Shown here piece after piece: positions 11,987 to 23,734 of a stretch of 64,000 bases of DNA (position 1 is its first letter; each line of letters opens with the position of its first letter). The position numbers and the translations under genes were made by a program. Source of the DNA: Stropharia rugosoannulata. Its lineage: Eukaryota; Basidiomycota; Agaricomycetes; Agaricales; Strophariaceae. The notes beneath the pieces are model-generated. The model was not told the DNA's origin. It ran no database searches and was given only the letters and a program-made list of their open reading frames with translations. The DNA is taken from assembly GCA_028532985.1 (NCBI GenBank), contig JANCIK010000006.1, positions 1,240,001-1,304,000 of the forward strand, read 5' to 3'.

Positions 11987-12905
11987 AGTCCGCGCGAAGA
12001 TGCTAATGGGGAGCCAGTAAGCAGTGGAGTAAGACGATAGAGATGTAAACGATGCTCACAATGTATATCAGGAGTTGAAAATAGCACCGCAGCGAGGTGG
12101 CAGGCAAGTAATAGCGGCACTGGTATCTACTACTATGCCCAAGAAACCCAGGACAGGAGATACTGCGACGTCCGACCGTTGAGGGAGCAACTCAGCGTGA
12201 TTTGGGACCCAAAATCAAGCAATGCTGCACCTCTCAATAGCCTGTAAATTCTGGACAGTGTGTAAATAGTCCTCCACAGATGGCGGACTGAAGTAGACTC
12301 TCAAAAGTTTTCAAGTCGCGGTGCAGATCATTCGCAACTATTGGCGTTTGCATAGACTCCAGCGCGTGCCATTACAGCGGACTTTCAATTCGCAAGTCCG
12401 AACGCTGCCGCCTAAGCGGCATCACTGAGTAGCAGTTAAATTGTCTTTGCGCGGCCGTAGTGTACATACAAAGGTACCCTGTGTAGCGAAATGTACGTGG
12501 AAAGTGTATTTGTGGCACTGCCTCTGCCCGCAGCTCTTTTTCAATGCGAAAGGTAATTAGTGCCGCAGCTGGCAGCCGTCAGGTTCCGTACGAAAGCGTC
12601 TAAGGATGGGTTAATGTATGTGTTAGCCTGCAGGTGGTAAAGGCCCCTAACTAAATTCTGAAAGCAGCAAGCAGTACATACGACATTTTGGCGCTGCGCA
12701 GCTCATGCCTGGACAGTGAAGAGCGATCTGCGGTAGGTATTGATAGCGCATCGCTGCGGGCAGTCTCAGTGGCGGCATACATAAGGCTTGTGGCAGCGAT
12801 TGCAACTCACCTACTATCCGTCACTTTGCGAGCTCGCTCCTACAGCCTGCCAGTAGAGCTTTAAAATCTAGATTAGGAGTCTGCTTTTGATCTCTTTCTT
12901 TCCAT
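11987..12905. promoter_or_regulatory. Divergent intergenic region
   Basis: About 0.9 kb between the start of the 868-aa unknown gene (minus) and the zinc-knuckle gene (plus). No reading frame of note. It contains both promoters by position; no specific motif could be assigned. Confidence 0.4.
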
Positions 12906-13797
12906 ATGCTGCGCAGCCCATTAAAGCTCAAGGATGGGGAGCCTGTGCCGAACGTCAATGCAGAGTCTGCATCCTTAGCTTCGCCTGACCTGAGGCCTGG
13001 AATGCCAAGGCCTAAACCTCGGGCGAGGAAGCGGAAGGGAGCATTCTATATGCTTCCGCGCTCGCCAGCATCTCCAAGCCCAGTATCGATGCGCGGCAGC
13101 GGTGGCCCTGGCAGCGAAGAAGGCGGACGCAGGGCGGGAACAAGATGGGCGTCGACTAGAATCCCAGGTAAGCCCTTGTTCCGCGTCACTGCTCCAAGCT
13201 CCAATTAAAAAGACGGAGTCTTCCAACTTGCAGTCGAGCCTCTTGGCATCGGAGTGTCGGACCGCATGAAGAACCGGGCCGGCATTTGGACTGCTCAGGG
13301 TGTGCCAATGTTTAATCCCTGGCTGCAAAACAAGACCTCGTTTTCCCAGTTATTGAGCTTGGATTGGCTGCCTGCATACGGGCTGCCTGAGGATGAGTTC
13401 TGGTGCCTATTCAGGAGGTGCCAGAGCTGCTTAAATTTTGTGACGGCCAGGACAGTCCCCTACCATAAATGTCCTGAGGAAGTTGGTGAGCCCCTCTGTG
13501 CGCTGCTCTTTGAAGGTGGCTTTGCTCACCCAAAGAGTTCTAGGTGTGCAGGATATATTCAGTCCAACTCAAAGAGGGGCTGAGGCTTCGATGAGATTGC
13601 TGGACGCCCACGACCCGGATAACGCAGCTGGGCTTCCAATGCATGATTTCCAGGCAATTTTTTATGTTTGTGCAAGCTGCGGTCGCTACATGACGAAGAG
13701 AGTCGCTGAAAGTCATTATGAGGAGGATGTTGATGACAGTGATTCGCGCAGAGATTGCTGCATTTTCCTGCAGAAGCAAAGTAAAGGCAGGGCTTGA
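12906..13797 (+). CDS. Small protein with two zinc-knuckle-like CxxC clusters
   Basis: Exons 12906-13167, 13234-13485 and 13544-13797 splice cleanly (GT-AG, frame kept) to 255 residues. The N-terminal third is basic and Pro/Ser-rich (KPRARKRKG, low complexity). Residues about 90-170 include the conserved-looking LLSLDWLPAYGLPEDEFW, then CQSC with a following HKC. A second CASC cluster with a following His lies near residues 220-235. The paired C-x2-C...H/C patterns suggest two small metal-binding knuckles, so a nucleic-acid-binding role is possible. This family appears to be restricted to mushroom-forming fungi and is often near transposons; the function is unknown. It lies directly upstream, same strand, of the dioxygenase-like remnant. 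Confidence 0.55.
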
Positions 13798-14980
13798 AGG
13801 TCGAGGGGGAGGAGGTTCCCAAGGAGAGACCGCCGCAAATTTGTAGAAGAGAATGTTCTTAGGCTATATGCTTTTCTTTATTCCGCCAGGTCCAGGTGTG
13901 AAGTCTGACACATAAGTGCGGCGCTGGCCTTACTAGCTAAGGAGTCGCTGCTCATCCGCCGTTGCATAGTGGGCAAGCGTTATGCGCCAGAGTCATGCCG
14001 CCGCAGATTGTGACTAAGCGCTGCTAGTGAGCTGCTCTGGTCCTTTGCATTTGATGAGCTCGGTTGGTTTCTGCGAGGGAAGGCTGCGGACGCGAGGCGA
14101 GAGATGCTGTGGAGACTGTCTGAGGCTAGGATGTGGCGATAGTGGAGAAGCTGAGTCAGAGGGATAAGGCAGCGCGTGCGAGCAGCGCGGAAGGAGAGAT
14201 TTTCGCTTCGCCCTAAACTGCCAGCAAAGGACTCTGCTTGGGCGATTTTCAGGCGGCGACTGGCACGGACAGAATGCTCTTTGCTCGCCTCATAAGGCAT
14301 CGGCGCAAAAATAAACGGAGCGCCTCGCGGTCACGCAAGCTTCCATATTCATTCACGTGGGTAAAGCTCGGACCGGTAATTGCGGCTCCGGGCCCTTGTC
14401 ATTCGTCGTCGATCGAGTGCTAAACGGCGCCCACATGCCTATACGCAAGGTGAGTGCCATGCGACAACCATGCGATGACGCGAGCTGCGAGCCTTACCAC
14501 GAAGAGTGTCCGCAGGTTAATTTTAACATTGAGCCGCCCCTGCGAGAGTCCATTAGCAGCGCAGCTCATATTATTCACTTGGGCTACCAGCTTTCCAGCA
14601 CATTGGACACCTACCTGGCCGAGGCTGCTTCTGCAGGCGTCGCCCTCGATCGAGAAGGCTGTGACGTTGCCTCATTAGATGCCTTTGGTGAATGCCATCT
14701 ACAGCACACTGCTGCTGCATTTTCCTCCTTTCTGACAAGGCCGTACAGCCTGAAATCAGCGGCTACGCGGACAACCATATTAGGGTCGCGCCTGATCGCG
14801 CATCGAACCATGGAGCAAAGGTCGCTGGCTCTTCAAAAAAGGTCAAGCTAACCATTCCTCCCGCAAGCGAAGCCGACTCTGGGACGTGAGCGCCGCTTAA
14901 CAACTTTGTTCAGCGTACATTCTGCTGAGAGTCTTCACTTTTGAAGTCATGGTACTGGCGCAGCAAAGGTTGGCCTCTCT
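13798..14980 (+). other. Possible upstream exons of the dioxygenase-like gene
   Basis: Reading frames at 14357-14851 and 14692-14889 on the plus strand look partly coding. A GTGAGT donor sits right after an ATG-led short exon near 14435-14451. I could not find a splice path that joins them to the next exon, so I do not call a gene. The rest of the 1.2 kb holds nothing recognisable. Confidence 0.3.
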
Positions 14981-15710
14981 TTGAGTTATCGCTCCGCGGC
15001 TAGGGGCAAGGTTGCCACTGCTATTTCCCCACAAGTCCCCTCTCCAAACACCAGCAACAAACCTTCCCCAGAGGCTTTCACTCCAGCTACTCCTGGCTCA
15101 AAGTCTAGCCAGGCTAAAGAAGTCACATGCAAGAGTAATCGCCGCGGGAAAGACACTCGTAGAAGCAAAGGAGGCGTTGGATTGAAAAATAGTGAAGGCG
15201 TCATCGATTCCTATTCATGGGATACAAGTCGCCTACTGAAGAAGTTAATCAAGTCAGGCAAGCTATTCGAGAGCGAAGCTTACTCCATTCAAGAGCGTGG
15301 AGCTGGCTTATGCTCTGGGAGTCTGGCATTGTCATTGAACTGCCTCCCTGGACTGTCCTGGCCCATCCATCTTCTCTTTTATTTCATTTCAATATTGGTG
15401 TTCACGCTGAGACTATGGACCATCACTCCCTTCAATCTTTTAACTGAAGAAATATCTTTTCAAATTTGTCACTACAGATGGAGAAAGACCAACTCCATGT
15501 AACTCTGTTCCTATTGCAGCAAACGATCACACGGGTAGAGGTAGTTTGGTATATTTCAATCAGGCTAAAATTTATAGATCTTCTGAGCCGAATGAGCAGA
15601 CAGTAAAGCAGCTAAAAGCTGCGGGAAAGGATGCTACTGCTGACTACGGAGAGTCCATTCAGCAGGCCTTTCTAAAAATGGACGCCTTTGCGTCATTAAG
15701 TACACAGTAA
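14981..15710 (+). CDS. C-terminal part of a 2OG-Fe(II)-dioxygenase-like protein
   Basis: The segment starting at the SYRSAARG frame has a Ser/Pro/Lys-rich linker, then LMLWESGIVIELPP, HPSSLLFHFNIG and, after a 50-bp GTTCAC...CTGAAG intron, FVTTDGERPTP, GRGSLVYFNQAK and SSEPNEQT. This order (LW, IELP, PSS..H.N, FNQA) matches the C-terminal half of the double-stranded beta-helix proteins that are abundant in mushroom genomes and related to TET/JBP-like dioxygenases. That assignment is from memory, not a search. The His in LLFHFN would be the distal iron ligand. The N-terminal HxD half is not visible, and the frame shifts near 15,290 without a clear intron, so it may be truncated or broken. The end is either a TAA at 15708-15710 or a GTAAGT donor at that spot leading to a last exon that begins in the repeat block near 15765. 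Confidence 0.4.
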
Positions 15711-15755
15711 GTAGTCTTGTTGTAAAACGCTTCAAAAGTACAATTACTCATCTCC

Positions 15756-16197
15756 AATATATTTAGTCTTAGCAGAGAGACTACAACTTAAGTCAGGTAG
15801 CCGCCTCTTGCTCTCGGGGCGTAACAATAAATAAATAAAAGGTATAAAGATATGGTACTATTACATAATTTTGTGACTCAGCATCGAACTTTGGCTGTAT
15901 TTGCCATCTGTTCCTCTTTCCCCTTATCTCTACCAAGCTAGGATCTTGAAACCAGCACCGCCGCTTACGCATTTCAACTCCAGGTTAACTCTCAAGAGTG
16001 GTGAGTTACACTACTCTATCTTTCTCAACCCAGCTGACGCAACTTCTCACAGCGGGCCGGGACTCACTGAGTCCTTTCTATGTGTTAAAGGCCTCTGATT
16101 GGCAAGGTCGCCGCAAACAGAGGCCAGTCAGCCAGCTGCTATATGCGCGGCTACGCTGGCCTATGCTTCCGTACAGCGACCTTCCCAGTCCGTCCAT
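15756..16197. repeat. Duplicated block, copy 1
   Basis: About 440 bp that recurs nearly identically 1258 bp downstream (17014-17455). It begins with a TTTAG acceptor-like site followed by codons that could be the last exon of the dioxygenase-like gene. It then contains an AAAT-type microsatellite and runs into the minisatellite unit. Confidence 0.8.
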
Positions 16198-18440
16198 GGC
16201 CTGACCTCTAACTCGCACCTTGGTCGCCACGGTTCGCTAGGCCAGCCAGCCAGCTGCTATGTGCGCGACTACGCTGGCCTATGCGCGACCCTCCCAGTCC
16301 GTCCTTGGCCTAAGCTCTAACTCGCATCTTGCTCGCCGCGGTTCGCTGAGGGTAACCCAATACAGGGAAGAAAGGCCAGCCAGCCAGTTGCTACGTGCGC
16401 GGCTACGCTGGCCTATGCTTCCGTACAGCAACATACCCTGTCCGTCCATGGCCTGACCTCTAACTCGCACCTTGGTCGCCACGGTTCGCTAGGCCAGCCA
16501 GCCAGCGGCTATGTGTGCGGCTACGCTGGCCTATGCGCGACCCTCCCAGTCCGTCCTTGGCCTAAGCTCTAACTCGCACCTTGGCCGCCGCGGTTCGCTG
16601 AGGGTGGCCCCACACAAGGACGAAAGGCCAGCCAGCCAGCTGCTATGTGCGCGACTGCGCTGGCCTATGCTTCTGTACAGCGACCCTCCCAGTCCGTCCT
16701 TTGCCTAATCTCTCTGCCTTTCTCTACCCAGCACACACAACTTCAAGAAGCAGATCTAGACGTCGATTCTCATGACTCCTTCCAGCGCCTGTCTGGCCGC
16801 CGCTGTTCGCTGAGGGCGGCCCAATACAGGGAAGAAAGGCCAGCCAGCCAGCTGCTATGTGCGCGACTACGCTGGCCTATGCTTCCGTACAGCGACCTTC
16901 CCAGTCCGTCCATGGCCTGACCTCTAACTCGTACCTTGGTCGCCACGGCTCGCTAGGCCAGCCAGCCAGCCGCTATGTGCGCGGCTACGTTGGCCTATGC
17001 TTCCATACAGCGAAATATATTTAGTCTTATCAGAGAGACTACAGCATAAGTCAGGTAGCCGCCTCTAGCTCTCGGGGCGTAACAATAAATAAATAAAAGG
17101 TATAAAGATATGATACTATTACATAATTTTGTAACTCAGCATCGAACTTTGGCTTTATTTGCCATGTGTTCCTCTTTCTCCTTATCTCTACCAAGCTAGG
17201 ATCTTGAAACCAGCACCGCCGCTTACGCATTTCAACTCCAGGTTAACTCTCAAGAGTGGTGAGTTACATTGCTCTATCTTTCTCAACCCAGCTGACGCAA
17301 CTTCTCACAGCGGGCCGGGACTCACTGAGTCCTTTCTATGTGTTAAAGGCCTCTGATTGGCAAGGTCGCCGCAAACAGAGGCCAGTCAGCCAGCTGCTAT
17401 ATGCGCGGCTACGCTGGCCTATGCTTCCGTACAGCGACCTTCCCAGTCCGTCCATGGCCTGACCTCTAACTCGCACCTTGGTCGCCACGGCTCGCTAGGC
17501 CAGCCAGCCAGCCGCTATGTGCGCGACTACGCTGGCCTATGCTTCCGTCTAGCGACCCTCCCAGTCCGTCCTTGTCCTAATCTCTCTGCCTTTCTCTACC
17601 CAGCACACACAACTTCAAGAAGCAGATCTAGACGTCGATTCTCATGACTCCTTCCAGCGCCTGTCTGGCCGCCGCTGTTCGCTGAGGGCGGCCCAATACA
17701 GGGAAGAAAGGTCAGCCAGCCAGCTGCTATGTGCGCGACTACGCTGGCCTATGCTTCCGTACAGCGACCCTCCCAGTCCGTCCATGGCCTGACCTCTAAC
17801 TCGTACCTTGGTCGCCACGGCTCGCTAGGCCAGCCAGCCAGCTGCTATGTGCGCGACTACGCTGGCCTATGCTTCCTTCCAGCGACCTTCCCAGTCCGTC
17901 CTTGGCCTAAGCTCTCTGCCTTTCTCTACCCAGCACGCACAACTTCAAGAAGCAGATCTAGACGTCGATTCTCATGACTCCTTCCAGCGCCTGTCTGGCC
18001 GCCGCTGTTCGCTGAGGGCGGCCCAATACAGGGAAGAAAGGTCAGCCAGCCAGCTGCTATGTGCGCGACTACGCTGGCCTATGCTTCCGTACAGCGACCC
18101 TCCCAGTCCGTCCATGGCCTGACCTCTAACTCGTACCTTGGTCGCCACGGCTCGCTAGGCCAGCCAGCCAGCCGCTATGTGCGCGGCTACGCTGGCCTAT
18201 GCGCGACCCTCCCAGTCCGTCCTTGGCCTAAGCTCTCTGCCTTTCTCTACCCAGCACACACAACTTCAAGAAGCAGATCTAGACGTCGATTCTCATGACT
18301 CCTTCCAGCGCCTGTCTGGCTGCCGCTGTTAGCTGAGGGCGGCCCAATACAGGGAAGAAAGGCCAACCAGCCAGCCTCTATGTGCGCGGCTACGCTGGCC
18401 TATGCTTCCGTATAGCGACCTTCCCAGTCCGTCCCTGGCC
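16100..18440. repeat. Compound minisatellite array
   Basis: About 14 copies of a GC-rich core are recognisable by the phrase CTACGCTGGCCTATG. Start points run near 16150, 16267, 16401, 16518, 16652, 16866, 16983, 17407, 17525, 17737, 17855, 18067, 18185 and 18389. Spacing alternates between about 117 bp and either about 134 or about 212 bp, because a second linker (ending in an AAGCAGATCTAGACGTC phrase) is present in some units. This is a higher-order repeat, not a simple tandem repeat. Reading frames through it repeat with the unit and are not genes. Confidence 0.85.
17014..17455. repeat. Duplicated block, copy 2
   Basis: Second copy of the block at 15756-16197, offset 1258 bp in direct orientation, with only scattered substitutions. 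It carries the same acceptor-like start, microsatellite and run-in to the minisatellite. It marks a second round of amplification inside the array. Confidence 0.8.
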
Positions 18441-18462
18441 TTAGCTCTGACTGCTCCAATTA

Positions 18463-19070
18463 TGAAATAATGCGCACATCACTGTTTATGGCATGTGAAT
18501 TATACCAGGCGCTGCTTGAATCGTTGACCAATACCCGGTGCTCTCCTTGACCAGTTGCCTCTGGGTGTCCAGGGCATGCGCATTGAGCACTTTCATAAAC
18601 TATCTTATTTTCCTTGGGTTTCCAGGAAATAACGTTTCTTCTTTGTACACATTCTGCCACATCCACCTGTGTTCAATTCCGTTGAGAATTTGTTCACGTG
18701 TGAGCACGCCTATCATTCCAATCAAATTGGTGTTTTGCATATCTTGGGCCTGTTTATCAGTCCATTGCTTCAATGAGTATCGATCCATTTTTAACAGAGC
18801 GGGCGGATTAAAACTCTCGACGATAACCAATATCCTAAAGAGGGGTCTTCTGACTCTCATACTGCGACTCGGGCGACTGTATATGGCGTCCAGACCTTTT
18901 GCTAAATGGATGCGTACACATGAACAGGCAGGCGTCCGAGATTGTCGAGAGGCAGCCAGGGTTTTGTAGTTGATCCCATCCCCGGCCAAATCCACTTCCG
19001 TACATGTCCCTCTGCGACCTACCTCATATATCCGATTCGGCGAAGACAGCCATTTGGCCCACTTTTGCAC
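18463..19070 (-). pseudogene. Decayed hypothetical gene
   Basis: Minus-strand coding-like sequence. One frame runs from 19070 to 18600 and ends PGNPRKI. The continuing sequence VYESAQCACPGH to a stop near 18463 is in another frame, with no GT-AG intron between them, so about a one-base shift lies near 18595-18612. An in-frame segment contains VESFNPPALLKMDRYS and GVLTREQILNGI. I have a weak memory of similar proteins in mushroom genomes with no assigned function. It sits between the minisatellite and the Plavaka element, convergent with the array, so decay is unsurprising. Confidence 0.35.
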
Positions 19071-19568
19071 AGCGGACTAACCGAACAGCATATATCCTCC
19101 CGCTCCATATGAAAATTGGGATGCGACCATCTTCTTCAAATGAGTATATCAGATGAAAAGCATGGAGAGAATTCAAGTAGTCGCCACCAATATGATCTGC
19201 AACCAGCTTCTACAAGTGAGTTTCACGTGCCGTCTGATTGTTCAGACTTAAATCTTATGTACACTCAGTTACTCCGCAGTCCTTGACTATAGCTGTTGCG
19301 CCTTGAATCTGCGGAGCAAAGTGGACTTGCATCTCACCTGCGCCGCCTGCGCATACATTCAGCCCTAAAAGTAGTGCAGACGATTTTCAATTACCGCAGT
19401 GACGTTGTGAGTCATTTTCGACTCTTGGACCGGATTCAAAGGGGGGCTGTTCGGTCTCGTACTCAAACGCAGTCGTTAACGCTCTACCACTGACTAGCTA
19501 TCAGTCCAGGCGCCAAATCTTCGCAGGCTGGAGGTGCCAAAAAAAAAGGCATATCATTTCGGAGGATT

Positions 19569-22500
19569 ATGAATGCCGAACGACGTGGCTACCTCAAAAA
19601 CAGCTTCAGAGCGCAATTTACTCGATCTGCGTCTTCCATGATGCCTCAGGAATTTTCTTGTATTCCTGCGTGCGGGAAGTCTTTTCCTAAGTTCGGTTCA
19701 TTATCCAAACACAGACGCTCTTGCGCCCATGTGCTGGCCAGTCGCAGTCAGTCTCTATTGTCGCAACATTCGAGAATTGAACTTGCTGCGACTGGAGATC
19801 TTCCACGCAGGCGGTACAATGTTCGTTTCTTCAGACTGATTTGACTTTTGCATACTGACACAAGTCAACCTCAGTTTCTACTCAGCGATGGGCGCAGTCA
19901 GAAGTCACTTATGGAAAACTGTGCGACATCCCCTTCATCTTTAACTGCTGTAACTTCAAGTACTGCTGTTGGATGTTTGCGAACTATTCAAGAGTCATCA
20001 TCCTCACTGGAAAAGTCCATGATGTCCGAAGAAAATGCGGAAAGTTCACCATTGCCCTCACCCGTACCCGGCCAAACCGACCGTGCAGGGCGCAGCTATC
20101 GACATCCTGCAAGATTTATGGACGCTCCGCCTGAACCACTAGCTCCAGCCAGTCAAGCAGATACTGAAACGCGCAACGCCACTCGAAGGGTTTTGTTGGT
20201 TGTGCGCAATCAACTGGTTACAACAGCAAATAGTTATGGTCTTTTTAGAGCCTATGAATGGCGACCAACCCATGACCCCAGCGGCCAGTTGTCTTTGGAA
20301 GACTTGGCGAGCACACTTGGCGCATCTGGCTTGGACAGTACTTCCATCGGCAGCTCTGAGCCTCGCCCATCTCATTGGCCCTTCGCCAACATTACCATCT
20401 GGCGAACCTTGTCCTGGATGAACAATGGCGCTACAACAAAATCAGAAGGGGAAGTGACGTCTTTTGTGAAGAACGTCATTCAACAACCTGACTTCGACGT
20501 GCACCATTTCGAAAACTTTGATGCACGCCGGGAAAACCAACGCTTTGACAACGCTATCGCTGGTGCGGACTCTTCTATTAAGAGCCAATTCAAGACGTCA
20601 TCTGTAGATATTCTGGTGCCATCAGGCAGGCGTGCAGTTCCACCTCAAACATTCAGCGTGCCAGGTCTTCTTCATCGCAGCCTCACAGCAGTGGTTGTTG
20701 AGGCTTTTCAGGACCGTCTTTCCCACATGCTGCATTACTCCCCGTTCAAATTACTCCACCGGAACAATATTACTGATGAAGTTCAGCGCGTTTATGGAGA
20801 ACTGTTCACCTCAGACGCATTTATTACTGAATATGAAGAGCTGCAGAAACATGGAAAGCTGCCTGCAGAGGCTAAAGACTGTAAGCTCGAGAAGGCAGTC
20901 GCGGCATTGATGATCTCATCAGACGGGACACATCTGACAAATTTTGGAACCGCTAAAGCCTGGCCCATCTACCTGATGTTAGGAAATCTTTCCAAATATG
21001 TTCGTTGCAAACCCAAATCAGGCGCTATGTATCATTTGGCATACATACCTTCGGTAAGGTTATAATCCTTTCCTTCTTTTGATCTTGATGTTTATTACTA
21101 CCATAGCTTCCTGACTCATTCAACGACATGGCTTCTAAATTTCATTCCAAATGGAGAACTCAAAAGGATGAAATACTGACGCATTGTCGCAGGGAACTGA
21201 TGCACGCAGTTTGGAAAAGACTCCTCGATGCAGAATTCATGCATGGATATCACTACGGAATAGCAGTAAGGTGTGGTGATGGACTGGAGAGAAGAATATA
21301 CCCACGTTTTTTTACATACTCTGCTGACTACCCGGAAAAGTGAGTTGCCACTCCTAACTGCAGCCAAATAATAGCATTCTTACTCAAGGTCAATGGAAGA
21401 GTTCTGCTTGCAACCATTCGCCCTAAGGGTCTATGTCCTTGTCCAAGATGCCTTGTACCCAAGTCTCACATGGACCGCTTGGGACTAAAAAGAGATATCA
21501 AGGCGAGGTTAACCCAATTTAGAAAATATGCCGCGTCAAATGTTAAAGCTGCGCGCGAATCCATATACACGCTGGGCCTCGGAATTCGTAGTCAGGCAGT
21601 AGAGAATATATTAAAGAGTTTCTCTGGTGTTCCTACTATCGTAAGTCGTTTCTATAGTCTACATGCATCATCTCACGGGTTCATTTTAGAACGCCTTTGC
21701 AGATACTTTAGGTGGCGATTACAATCCATCGGAGATGCTTGTGCCAGATCTTTTACATGAATTTGAACTTGGCGTTTGGAAGACACTGTTTACACATCTT
21801 ATACGCCTTCTTCATGCTTCAGGCAGAGGCGTGGATGATCGTGTCATCAAGCTTGATAGCAGGTGGGTCAATGCATAAATTACAATGCCTTTATCTAATG
21901 CCTCCCGATATATGACAGGTTTAGGATCATTGATCCCTTTGGGCGTGATACAATTAGAAAATTCTCGGACAATGTCTCTGATATGAAAAGACTTGCAGCC
22001 AGAGATTTCGAGGATATCTTACAGGTCAGAAATCCACTTATTTTGAAATACAGAAAGGCTGAGCCCCGCCAATAGTGTGCCATTCCAGTATTTGAAGGCC
22101 TTCTTGATTCGCCTCATAATGGCCGTTTGATGAAATTACTGTATCGCACAGCGGAGCTGCATTGTTTCCTTAAGCTCCGCTTGCATACGGAAGAAACCCT
22201 TAAGCAAACTGAACACCAGATTTCTGAATTCGAAACTTATGCGGCAGTTCCGCAATACAACATGTAAGGAGTTGGAGACCGTGGAGCTGCCAAAGGAGAA
22301 AAAAGCTCGCATCCGTCGGGAGGAAGCCAACCTGAATGCAGAGGATGCACATCCAGCGACAAATCCGAAAACGGTCGCCGGTAAAACAAAGAGGCTCAAC
22401 ATATCTACAACCAAATTTCACGCGCTTGGAGACTATGTTCACCACATACGCAAGTACGGCACAACTGACTCGTATACAACACAACTTGTTAGTGCATTCC

Positions 22501-23734
22501 ACCGCTGTTGATATGAATTGCTCATAACATAATGGTGCTTAGGGCGAAGCTGCTCACGCCCCTGTCAAAAAGGCCTACTCTATGACAAATAAACGAAATG
22601 CGCTAAAGCAGATGAGCCACAAGCATATGCGGCAGCGAATGCTCAAAGGCCAGGAGTCGGAAGAGTATGAAGAAGCCAGCAAGCCGGAACACTTATCTAA
22701 GCACCATGTAATCTCACATGCGCGACATAATCCCCTAAACATCTTTGCGTTTGTTCAAGATGGCGATCCAGCAAAAAAGGTCTTCTATTCTATCCATTTG
22801 TTTTGAACGCCCATCTCAATTTTGTCTCTACAGAACTTTATCCCAAAATTACAAGATCATTTACTTGGACGAATGCTCAACCTTGACTTTGATGGCGATG
22901 AACCCGACGTATTCAGCCACGAAGATCGGAACACGATACGCTTGAGGAATTCAACAATATATAGCCATTGCACTGCAAGAATTAATTACACAACATACGA
23001 TATACGACGTGATTTCGACACCATCAATCCCAAGACCCGCCCTTACATAATGATGGCTCGCCCATTTGCGGATTCTGAATCGGACGGCCATGCGTTTTGG
23101 TATGCTCAAGTCTTGGGCATATTTCATACCGACGTTCAACACATCGGGGATAGGTCTACTACAGGATTTACATGGCAGCACATGGAATTTTTGTGGGTGA
23201 GATGGCTTGGTGCGGAACCAGAGGCATCTTATGGTCGAGGAATTGCCAAACTTCCCATGATTGGTTATGTACCTGAAGACGATGATATGGCATTTGGTTT
23301 CCTGGATCCTAATCTTGTTATTAGAGGCTGCCACCTGATACCTGCTTTCAACCATGGACGCACAAACGCACTTTTAAGCACGGGACAGTCAACAGCAGCT
23401 CGACCAGGGGGAGGAACGTCAGACTGGGCGAACTACTATGTAGGAATGTAAGTATAATTAGCATGTTTGCAGAGTCATCATACTAATAGCAGCTTCAAGC
23501 TTTGTTGACCGCGACATGTTTATGCGCTATTCTGGCCTGGGTATTGGTCACTGCGAAAAGACATCCGCCAGACTTGAAAACTCGGAAAACATTGACCTCT
23601 CTTCCACCTTCAATTCTGATTCTGATAGTAATAGTGAAGAATACAGGTCTATGGACGAGGACGAGTCGGAGGCTGCTGAAACAGACCAAGAAGAAGTTGA
23701 TGACTCATCCGATGCAGGATATGATGACCTATAA
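19569..23734 (+). mobile_element. Plavaka-type (CACTA superfamily) DNA transposon, coding part
   Basis: The transposase gene identifies the element. Terminal inverted repeats and target-site duplications were not found by eye, so the true ends are unknown and lie outside these coordinates. They possibly lie within 18.4-24.6 kb. Confidence 0.75.
19569..23734 (+). pseudogene. Plavaka transposase, ten exons, one frameshift
   Basis: Exons 19569-19820, 19875-21053, 21107-21339, 21400-21640, 21690-21862, 21919-22024, 22076-22487, 22543-22779, 22834-23447 and 23500-23734 all have GT-AG joins. All keep frame except exon 7. The N-terminus holds a C2H2 finger (CIPACGKSF..SLSKHRRSC, about residues 30-52). 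Family hallmarks follow: ITIWRTLSW, ISSDGTHLTNFG, HCRRELMHAVW, RIYPRFFTYSADYPEK, GLCPCPRCLVPK, DLLHEFELGVWK, FGRDTIRKF, FHALGDYV and YGTTDSY. The catalytic DDE core is expected within this span, but I did not map the residues. In exon 7 the frame must slip by one base (insertion of one or loss of two) near 22213-22237, between LKQTEH and LMRQFRNTTC. The C-terminal acidic tail (DEDESEAAETDQEE) is intact. The copy is therefore young but probably inactive, unless the slip is a sequencing error. Confidence 0.8.

Noticed and set aside
16099..18298. Repeated plus-strand open frames with phrases such as LAYASVQRPSQSVHG
   Set aside because: They repeat with the minisatellite unit, change with unit spacing and have no independent coding signal.
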